From: Siphonodentalium dalli
Lineage: Eukaryota > Mollusca > Scaphopoda > Gadilida > Siphonodentaliidae
DNA length: 64,000 bases
Assembly: GCA_032622095.1 (NCBI GenBank)
Contig: CP136069.1
Coordinates: 203,096,690 to 203,160,689 of the forward strand
Direction: 5' to 3'
Position numbers and translations under genes: made by a program
Notes under the pieces: generated by a model
What the model saw: only the letters and a program-made list of their open reading frames with translations
What the model was told of the DNA's origin: nothing
The model's database searches: none
Shown here: positions 37,801 to 49,800 of the stretch, piece by piece
Layout of the letters: every line of letters begins with the position of its first letter
Numbering within the stretch: the stretch's first letter is position 1

Positions 37801-40800
37801 TACCGGTACAACAAAGGTTACCTATATAGTACATACAGCGTAACAGGTATAAACACTACTATAGAAACCGAAAGTGCATGTCACGTGACTTTAAATAGTT
37901 GAAGACAACACCTAATCACGGATAGCATCTATCCTCTACCCATCCAGTCAGCCTCGTGTGACGTCACGTATATGTCACCACAAATGATTATTATGATGAC
38001 CACGCCGAAATCGAATCGTGTCTGTGAAATTGACATGAACATGGTGTAACTTGCAACTAGTTCAGTCGGCTCATTTCCTTTGACGTGATGTCTTTGAATT
38101 GAGATCAAAGAAAAATGCCGTTTGATGAATTGTTATCAAAAACGGACCATGGACATGTCGTCATGCACGTGGCTACATCAAACTTTCAAAAAATTTGTTG
38201 TGGAATAGCCTAGAATACATGGGTATGTTGCCTGTATTCGATCACTAGTCTGCCCATACCCACCTATCTACTTACCCAAACATATACTTATGTATACAGT
38301 GTACTGGCATATTACTACATTTGTTGATAGCTTCTAATTCTAAGTATTATATAACAGATATAACATATTCTGCTATACATTATTGAAATAATCGGAATCG
38401 GCCGATTGTGATCTCAAATAATCGGCAATCGGCGCACGGCTCTAATTGACAATCGGCTCATCACTACTTAATAGTGAACATACAAACCAAATTTCATTCA
38501 GATCTGACAACTGGTGCTTGAGATATCTGCCCGGATGGACGAGGTCAATTCAGTATACCCCTGCATTTTCTTCAAGAGTCGGGGTATGAAAATGACCTTA
38601 TTTTATATATGAAGCGACACCGTTTATATGTATGAAGTGACACTGTATATATGTATGAAGTGACACTGTATATATGTATGAAGTGACACTGTATATACAG
38701 CCTTCTTAAATTCTGCTAGTTTAGCTTCGGCAATATGCTACGGCAACACGTTGCCCAGTTTGCTTCAGCAAATGGCTTCAGCATTGCTGATTGCCGTAGC
38801 CAATTATGAGGGCTGATATAAGTATGAAGTGACACTATATATATATATATATATATATGAAGTGACACTGTATATATATGAAGTGACACAGTACATATGT
38901 ATGCAGTGACATTCTATATATTTATGTAGTGACACTTTCTATATGTATGAAGTGACACTGTGTATACTGTGTATATTTTCGATTGGAGATGAACATGCTC
39001 CTTGATGTTAATAATATCCGATTAAATTATTATCAATCAATTAAATTCGTATTTGTTATTCTATTAAGAATTTATAAAGAGTTTGTTCCAATGAAACAAG
39101 TTTAAACATGAAGAAATTTCTACATGATGATAATTTATGCAGAGAAATACAGTAATGCCCTAATTAATCGACTCCCTAACCACAGCAGAATTATGGGTAA
39201 CTTTTCAGGATTTAGTCGGAAATATGGCTTGTTGCCATTCATCCGAAAACTCTCGGGGAGAGCTTTCCGATGAATGGCAACAAGCCATATTTCCAACTAA
39301 ATCCTGAAAAGTTACCCATAATTCTGCTGTGGTTAGGGAGTCGATTAATTTGGGCATTACTGTATTTGGCAACAATAGTGACATACTTGGCTCCTTTTTG
39401 ACGTCCCCGGGAACCAATCCGCTCTTCAGCATCTGTGTTAGCCTCTCCACCTCATCAAGTGTCTTGGCATTAGTAATCGCTTCCTGTTAACATAAAGCAT
39501 AATGGTTAATGTTATATTAAGCTGCATGGCAGGTTTTCTGCGACTACAGCAGACCAGCAGTCGACCGGCCTTATTCCCCTCCCCAAACATGACCTTAAAA
39601 ATGGCCACAGACTGACCTCATACCCTTTTTCCACAGGAAGAGCGACCACCGACACTGACGATTAACAGATCGCAAGGAATCATGCAATTGATGCCTTAAT
39701 AAGACGTGATCAGTATCGCATGCCACATGGACAGTTGACTACACAGTCCTTGGAAGCACTTTGTCGGCAAAAGTCAAACCAATCATCACATCAAAGAGAC
39801 CGGTGCCGTCAAAGAAAATTGGCCATGCACTCGGTTCCTATGACTCATGAAATGTCAGTTGAATACATTTACAAATCAATTAATGAATGAAATTACTATC
39901 AGTAAATGAATGACATTGCCGATTGCTGTAACAAAATTGAGTGGGCTCCTTGTAATTAAACTGCCTCGGGATGTTTTCCAGAAGTTGTTTTATTCTCCTC
40001 CATTACTGATAAATGGATTGTTCTCTTGAAGCCGGTAGCTATTAGTACACTGACCAGGGTTTCAGTTACAATTGCTCAGCATCCGTGGAATGACTTCATT
40101 CCCCTTGCTGACGATCTCTTTGAGACATACATGTACCTAAAGTCAATAGCAATCTGTCTTACAAAAACATTTGACTGCAATGGGAGTTTGAGGGTTAAAC
40201 AGAATACTGGTGAAATGGCGGGTCAATTGAGCACAGTATGTTACTGGTACAGTGTAACCCTTTGAAAAAAAAGCGCCAAAACTACATTGCAATGTTTAGT
40301 GCGCAGTCAAATAGTGACGTTGTGTACAGCATAATACACATATGAAAATTTCGCGGTAACATCAAAGAATGCCAGACTGCTGAGTATGGATATTTTTTGC
40401 ACGGGATTTCTGTGGATGAAACTACTCACACTCGGAGATCCCATGCAAAACATATCCCCCGATATGGTGATAAAGTCAAAGTACGGTCAATAATAGTTTC
40501 GTTGTCCTGCATGGGTCCCCTAGCACAAACACATAATTAATGACGCACATGTTCACATTTCCCGCCAAAACTCAATTATATTTCATAACACGGGGGCTAA
40601 AACTCTGTTCATAGCAGTCCTAACTATTATAGTTCTTGGACTAATGCAGTCTAACGCTGCTATAAATATCTTCTGCAGTGTGACATCACAGCACACAAAT
40701 AGTTCTACGATTGACAGAATATATCCTTTTGGTTTAATTTTCATGTGAGCTACCTGTTGAAATTTTTGGAAATACTTATTTAATTCAATACTCCTTGCTA

Positions 40801-43800
40801 GGTATTATTGGTCAATGCATAGACGCTTTTTAGTTTTTAATTATTTTACTGTCGGAATCTTATAAATTTGTAACTTGCAGCTTGTTCATTTATTTAGTCC
40901 TCAATCAGACGGTGGTCTCACATGCATTCGTAATTTCATAATCAATGGTTTGGGTGCCATCAACAGAATTACTGCACTCACGAAAATGATCAACTTGAGT
41001 AATATACGTAGCTTTGGATTGGTTTGTGAGTATCTCAGGTGCAAGGAAATGACTACTTTTTAGTGACAAATACCAAACTTGTCTCCCCACAGGATGAACA
41101 ATGGTCGCCCCATGGTTTCCCCAATATGGCTGAAATACGGACTCATTTATTTTCACCTGGTGGAAACCCTGACACTGACTGAATATGTCCCTTGATACTA
41201 TGAGAAGCTTTTCAGATATGTACCCTGATTACATCAATTTCTTCTTTAGACGGACCCGATATTTACCATGATTGCATCAATTTCTTCTTTAGACGGACCC
41301 GATATTTACCATGATAGCATCAATTTCTTCTTTAGACGGACCCGATATTTACCATGATTGCATCAATTTCTTCTTTAGACGGACCAGATATTTACCTTGA
41401 TTGCATCAACTTCTTCCTTAGACGGACCGGCTGCTGCAGTAACAGGAGTTTCCTCAGGAATTTCTCCACCCGGAACAAATGTTTTAGTTTTCTGTCCGAT
41501 GTCGGTTGACAACTTCTGACCTTTCTTGCCTTTAAATAGCCTTCCAGCAGCCTCTCGTTCCTAACAATGAAAGTGAGTTCATTAACGTTTGTAAAACAAC
41601 TATCGTCAATGTAAAGTACATATGTGACCCGCCATATCAAATCCAGTCGTAAATCAGGATTTTTTTTACCCTGTGCCAATGCATTCTCTTATATATGCGA
41701 GTCAACCATGGGTCGCCTCGCATATATAAGAGAATGCATTGGCTAGTGTTCAAACGACTCTGGGATTCTGGAGTCGACTAGTCGAACACCAAAAGTCGAG
41801 TCGACGTCGACTAGTCGGCCAAATACATCACCAACCTTATACTAATGAAGCACATGTGAAGGAAAATTACAAATTCCGTGCCATCATCACACTATTTACA
41901 CTCTACTGTGATCGGAGAATTGAATCACGTGACACGTCACGCGGTTTTGTTGCAAATGAACCGGTGCTCTAGAAACCCACCGATCGCAAATAAGTTCCCT
42001 ACGAATCTACGATGATAATGAGAATAAATAATTGAGGAAATAATTGAGGGATTTTCTGTTAATCATGAAATCAAATAAATACTTCCCTGCCAGTGTATAG
42101 AAAATAAACGATACTCAGTCTCAGAGTCAGCTCAAAATAAAAAACAAAACAAAAGAAAACGTGCACACACACTGTGTGGCACACATACTGTGTGACACAC
42201 ATTATAATTATTAATGATTATATATACGATGTGTACATAGGCCTACTTTGTAAGTTGCCATAACTTCCGTAAGGCGTACGTAGCAAGCAGAGAGTTAGAC
42301 TCAGTTAGTGTCTACGAACACTTTTGTGGAAGCCCCTCCCTCTTTACCTGTGTTGGTTAGAAATGCGCACTACGAATTTTTGCGTCCGCGGTATAGGGAG
42401 TATGAAATGTGCGCGAGCGTAGAAACTAAATGACGCAATGCAAAGACCACGTGGCATTAACCTGGAACATGCGTGAGATGTCGGTCAAGTACTGTTTATG
42501 GACCACGTACTTTTTAGAAGTCAAATATAGAGTTACTGCTCTTGTAATGATAATGGTTAACTTGAATTATCGCATTGGCGAATTTCGGCGTAGTTCTATG
42601 TCAAGCTCGACATTAGGACATATGTTTGGACTTTGGAAAGCTTCTTGAACATAGACTAGCTATCTTTGCTGCTTTTCTGACCCACATTTAGTGAAACCAT
42701 GCATTGTCAAGGCCAGCTGATGAGATTAGATACTGTATTTCGACTAGTCGACTGTGGAAGTTAGAGTCGATTACCCGAAAAACCAGCGTCGACGATTATT
42801 TGTCGACTAATCGTTTGAACACTAGCATTGGCCTAACAATTGTTTACAATTTTAATAATTTTTTCTTGTATTCTTTAACAATTTTATAATTTCACCCATA
42901 CAGAGCCCCAGAAAAACATGAGCAGACGACACTCTTCTATATATGTGTGGGGCTCCCTGCAGGGTAATGGATGTTTTTTATTTTATGTCCTAAAAATTGT
43001 AAGAAACATTTATTTAAAAAAAATGATAAAAAATTGTTAGGCCAATGCATTCTCTTATATATGCGAGGCGACCTATGGTCGACTCGCATATATAAGAGAA
43101 TGCATTGGCACCTGTTGGCACAGGGTAAAAAAATCCCGACTTACGACTGGATTTGATATGGCGGGTCACATATATATAAAACAAAGTTTGATTCGTTCTT
43201 ATTTTCATTATTAATAGCTCTCCAATAACAAGATTTCGCATATCAAAACCATTGTTATGTAAACATTACTGTTACAGTGGCGCTTATACGATCAAAGTCC
43301 AATAAGATACCTAAGTTTAAACAAAACACAGATGGTAAACATTGGAAAAGGTCAACGCATTGAAAAATAATCTGTAAATCATATTTCGACTAATACATTT
43401 AACTTACTACGCGATTAGCGATGCTTGTTGACAAATCACTGTGACAGTTTTGTTTACATAACAAAGATTTAAACATGAGAAATTTCGTTATTGGAGAACT
43501 ATCAATAATTAATATAGTTTATTTTTTCTCCATGTTCTTCTTGGTCATGATGTTGTTACACATTAACCCACTGCGAGTGCATTGGGTCCCTTAAACAATC
43601 AAACACAAACCGAGTTCCGCATGAAGATGCCGAAATCTTAACAAAAACAAAACTTGATCATTTATATAACATCAAATTTCAATCATGTGTGCAATACTAA
43701 ATAATTAAAATGTACACTAAAGTTTTAATTATTGGGGACAGCAAATTTGATTTTGTGTTTAACATGCGTAACATTTCTATAACAGACTTCTACAAGGCAT

Positions 43801-46800
43801 ACAATCAATCTCTGTTTAACATGCGTAACATTTCTATAACAGACTTCTACGAGGCATACAATCAATCTCTGTTTAACATGCGTAACATTTCTATAACAGA
43901 CTTCTACGAGGCATACAATCAATCTCTGTTTAACATGCGTAACATTTCTATAACAGACTTCTACGAGGCATACAATCAATCTGTTTAACATGCGTAACAT
44001 TTCTATAACAGACTTCTACGAGGCATACAATCAATCTCTGTTTAACATGCGTAACATTTCTATAACAGACTTCTACAAGGCACACAATCAATCTGTTTAA
44101 CATGCGTAACATTTCTATAACAGACTTCTACGAGGCATACAATCAATCTCTGTTTAACATGCGTAACATTTCTATAACAGACTTCTACAAGGCACACAAT
44201 CAATCTGTTTAACATGCGTAACATTTCTATAACAGACTTCTACGAGGCACACAATCAATCTCTATTTAACATGCGTAACATTTCTATAACAGACTTCTAC
44301 AAGGCATACAATCAATCTCTGTTTAACATGCGTAACATTTCTATAACAGACTTCTACAAGGCACACAATCAATCTCTGTTTAACATGCGTAACATTTCTA
44401 TAACAGACTTCTACAAGGCATACAATCAATCTCTGTTTAACATGCGTAACATTTCTATAACAGACTTCTACGAGGCATACAATCAATCTCTGTTTAACAT
44501 GCGTAACATTTCTATAACAGACTTCTACGAGGCACACAATCAATCTCTGTTTAACATGCGTAACATTTCTATAACAGACTTCTACGAGGCATACAATCAA
44601 TCTCTGTTTAACATGCGTAACATTTCTATAACAGACTTCTACGAGGCATACAATCAATCTCTGTTTAACATGCGTAACATTTCTATAACAGACTTCTACG
44701 TCGCATATCAATCAATCTCTGTTTAACATGCGTAACATTTCTATAACAGACTTCTACGAGGCATACAATCAATCTCTGTTTAACATGCGTAACATTTCTA
44801 TAACAGACTTCTACGTCGCATATCAATCAATCTCTGTTTAACATGCGTAACATTTCTATAACAGACTTCTACGAGGCATACAATCAATCTCTGTTTAACA
44901 TGCGTAACATTTCTATAACAGACTTCTACAAGGCATACAATCAATCTCTGTTTAACATGCGTAACATTTCTATAACAGACTTCTACAAGGCATACAATCA
45001 ATCTCTGTTTAACATGCGTAACATTTCTATAACAGACTTCTACGTCGCATATCAATCAATCTCTGTTTAACATGCGTAACATTTCTATAACAGACTTCTA
45101 CGAGGCATACAATCAATCTCTGTTTAACATGCGTAACATTTCTATAACAGACTTCTACAAGGCATACAATCAATCTCTGTTTAACATGCGTAACATTTCT
45201 ATAACAGACTTCTACAAGGCATACAATCAATCTCTGTTTAACATGCGTAACATTTCTATAACAGACTTCTACGTCGCATATCAATCAATCTCTGTTTAAC
45301 ATGCGTAACATTTCTATAACAGACTTCTACGAGGCATACAATCAATCTCTGTTTAACATGCGTAACATTTCTATAACAGACTTCTACAAGGCATACAATC
45401 AATCTCTGTTTAACATGCGTAACATTTCTATAACAGACTTCAACGAGGCATACAATCAATCTCTGTTTAACATGCGTAACATTTCTATAACAGACTTCTA
45501 CGAGGCACAATCAATCTCTGTTTAACATGCGTAACATTTCTATAACAGACTTCTACGAGGCATACAATCAATCTCTGTTTAACATGCGTAACATTTCTAT
45601 AACAGACTTCTACAAGGCACACAATCAATCTGTTTAATATGCGTAACATTTCTATAACAGACTTCTACGAGGCATATCAATCAATCTCTGTTTAACATGC
45701 GTAACATTTCTATAACAGACTTCTACGAGGCATACAATCAATCTCTGTTTAACATGCGTAACATTTCTATAACAGACTTCTACAAGGCACACAATCAATC
45801 TGTTTAACATGCGTAACATTTCTATAACAGACTTCTACGAGGCATACAATCAATCTCTGTTTAACATGCGTAACATTTCTATAACAGACTTCTACGAGGC
45901 ACAATCAATCTCTGTTTAACATGCGTAACATTTCTATAACAGACTTCTACGAGGCATACAATCAATCTCTGTTTAACATGCGTAACATTTCTATAACAGA
46001 CTTCTACAAGGCACACAATCAATCTGTTTAACATGCGTAACATTTCTATAACAGACTTCTACGAGGCATACAATCAATCTCTGTTTAACATGCGTAACAT
46101 TTCTATAACAGACTTCTACGAGGCACAATCAATCTCTGTTTAACATGCGTAACATTTCTATAACAGACTTCTACGAGGCATACAATCAATCTCTGTTTAA
46201 CATGCGTAACATTTCTATAACAGACTTCTACGTCGCATATCAATCAATCTCTGTTTAACATGCGTAACATTTCTATAACAGACTTCTACGTCGCATATCA
46301 ATCAATCTCTGTTTAACATGCGTAACATTTCTATAACAGACTTCTACGAGGCATACAATCAATCTCTGTTTAACATGCGTAACATTTCTATAACAGACTT
46401 CTACGAGGCATACAATCAATCTCTGTTTAACATGCGTAACATTTCTATAACAGACTTCTACGAGGCACAATCAATCTCTGTTTAACATGCGTAACATTTC
46501 TATAACAGACTTCTACGAGGCATACAATCAATCTCTGTTTAACATGCGTAACATTTCTATAACAGACTTCTACAAGGCACACAATCAATCTGTTTAACAT
46601 GCGTAACATTTCTATAACAGACTTCTACGAGGCATACAATCAATCTCTGTTTAACATGCGTAACATTTCTATAACAGACTTCTACGAGGCATACAATCAA
46701 TCTGTTTAACATGCGTAACATTTCTATAACAGACTTCTACGAGGCATACAATCAATCTCTGTTTAACATGCGTAACATTTCTATAACAGACTTCTACGAG

Positions 46801-49800
46801 GCACAATCAATCTCTGTTTAACATGCGTAACATTTCTATAACAGACTTCTACGAGGCATACAATCAATCTCTGTTTAACATGCGTAACATTTCTATAACA
46901 GACTTCTACAAGGCACACAATCAATCTGTTTAACATGCGTAACATTTCTATAACAGACTTCTACGAGGCATACAATCAATCTCTGTTTAACATGCGTAAC
47001 ATTTCTATAACAGACTTCTACGAGGCACAATCAATCTCTGTTTAACATGCGTAACATTTCTATAACAGACTTCTACGAGGCATACAATCAATCTCTGTTT
47101 AACATGCGTAACATTTCTATAACAGACTTCTACGAGGCATACAATCAATCTCTGTTTAACATGCGTAACATTTCTATAACAGACTTCTACGAGGCATACA
47201 ATCAATCTCTTAAAGATGGTTTATCTCTTCCTACAGGAATGGACCCTTATCATATCGGTAACCGGGCTGGGTGCCCAAACCGCAGACGTCTCAAAAACAT
47301 GGTGCCATAACGTTAGTGGAGGAAATATTACCCACCGACATATTAGACCGACTCCCCATTACAATACATACATGTAGGCCTACATTTATCGCAATTTAAA
47401 AATTAATATAGATAAACTGTCCTAATCCACCTTCAAAACTTTTCTAGGGGAGAACTCCCAAACCCCTTGTCAATAGGAGAGGTACACCTCCCATATCCAC
47501 CTCCAACTCAGGCCATAACTCTTTGGGATATGCCTTTGACATATCATCGTCTGAAAACAGGTGTCCTCAAAAAAATCCCTGCATCCACCCCTGCTTCCAA
47601 AATATGTTTTATATAATTTAAGTCCAGGAGCTGTTAGCGGTACCCTTGCACCCCCCCCCCCCTCGGGATTTAACTTTACCCCACTCATTTTGTTCCTTAT
47701 TATGTCCTTCAACTTTTAAGCAATGTTAACATGAAAAAAAAGTGGCTGCATAGAATCCAGACATCATGACTTCCATCATGGCTGCCGTTTTTTCAGTTTG
47801 ATGCAAATTCTAGCGGGAAAATATAGTAAAATGTATACAATGTATATATTTTCGTGACGCTAAGACATAATGCCACCTTTATATATACATTTGTATATAT
47901 CTCAGAAAAAAATCGAGAACTCTATCTAACTCTGTCCTAATTAGATTGTATGTATTATACCAGACAATTCTAAATAAAAATAAAATCAATATTAATTGAT
48001 AAAAGCATTTCCGAACAGGGGTCTTCATTATTTTATACCCAGGAAATTATATAAAACTTGTTATATGAAGAGATAGACCATCTTTAAACCTTCCATGACT
48101 GGAGCTTCCTGCAATTTTGCGAGAACCCTGTGCCAATTTATTCTTACCGGTATATATGCGAGATTCCCATATGGAGCCTCGCATATATAAGAGAATACAT
48201 TGGCCTAACAATATTTACCTTGACTTTGCAAGCCAGTGCATTCTTATATATGTTTTAACATTGGGTCATAAAATGTTCATTAGACGGAACACATACCTTC
48301 ATCTTAATTCTTTGGAAATCTAACACTCTCAGCTGTGGGATCCTGTTGATGACGTACAGTCTGTAGTATTTCTTGTTGGTCACAGGATTTTTCAACAAAC
48401 TGTGAAGGAAAATGTAAGTAAAGTTCATCACAAACTATCAGTGAGTGACAATTGGGTCTCCTCTGTTAGGCCAAAAAAATAATACCTGTGTTTGGGGTAA
48501 CTTGACCTGACAAAATTTGGGTAGGTAGGGATTATCTTCTTTTTTTTTATATGAAGGCTATAAAAGCGATATAACTTACCAGTCAAATGATACGATGTTG
48601 ACTGTATGTCTTTCCATTGTTTGTCCATTATATTCAGTTGTCGTCAGGTGAGTATCTTTATGATGAGACTCATGTCTCTAATATTTGGTGAAACATTTTA
48701 ACGTTAATTTCAGTAAACAAAAGCCATTGAAAAGTCGATAAGTTATGATTTATATATTATTTTACAAGTAGCTGCAAGCCTTGAACTGTGAATATTAATA
48801 ATTTAACTGCAGATTTATTGAGAATTTCTATGGAAACAATCACTTGTCATATATGTTCAAAGTCATTTAATTTCTATTAACCAACATCCTACAGTACCTA
48901 CACATATCAATTGGGTTAATAAACATATCCCATGCCCATGCATGGCCCATAATTCTAATTGACTTTGTTTTATATTCGGTTAAAGTTGCCTATTTTCGAG
49001 GCATCCCGTTTCTGGATGTCAGTTGAGCCACTAACTCCAGTTTGGTGTCTTTTGTGAGTGCGATTTTGCAAGCTAATTGGACTAACGACTCACTGAATTA
49101 AAGTCAGCAACTTAAACTAATAGAAACTGGAAGAATAAAGTCAAGTTGGGAGAATGAGATTGGTAATTTTCAAAATAAAAAGTTTACGGCGGGCGGTCCA
49201 GCGAGCGGGTTACCGGAAACACTTTGGTGTGGACATTTATTAACATCCACACGGACAAGTATCATTCTGTCCGCAGACGCCATGTTTATTATTTACCTGC
49301 TGGACATGCACGCGCAAACAATAGCATGCGGGGGACACGGAAAAAATGTTTTGAGTCACACGTTTTTTTTAGACTCGGTCGGGCGACCCCAAACACAGGT
49401 ATTATTTTTTTTAGGCCTTACGATGTTCTGCGTATGATTTATATTTCACTCCACTAACAAATAAATCACATATATCTGATAATTTTATATAATATGCCCC
49501 ATCACTAACTCGCGGCCATTTTGGATCCACCTGGTCCGGTTCCGTGGTTTCATAGATTCATCCAGCCCCGGTTCATTGGTTTCAGTGCTACAGGTCAAAG
49601 TTTTGGAGTCGCATTTCCATATATGGATCTTTTGAATTATTCATGACTTCCATATATGGAAAGTTAAGTTAAACCACGGAACCGGACCTGGTGGATCCAA
49701 AATGGCCGCGAGTTAGTGATAGGGCATATACCGGTATTTATCAAGGAGACATACAATGTTAGTTATTGCCTTATTCTCACGAATAACAAAGTGTACATCA

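Noticed and set aside
39205-39386. Extension of the 39205-39450 minus-strand open frame beyond the exon 7 donor
   Set aside because: The extension reads into the palindromic MITE. The GTATGT donor and the in-phase acidic last exon at 31792-31859 explain the gene better.
43757-47210. CRISPR-like array
   Set aside because: There are no unique spacers: the whole unit repeats. The context is a eukaryotic intron.
43710-47310. Long open frames (up to 170 codons, both strands) reading NMRNISITDFYEAYNQSLF repeats
   Set aside because: A 57-bp unit with no stop in two frames automatically gives open frames on both strands. The 55- and 58-bp variants break the frame, and the array is inside an intron of SNRPA1.
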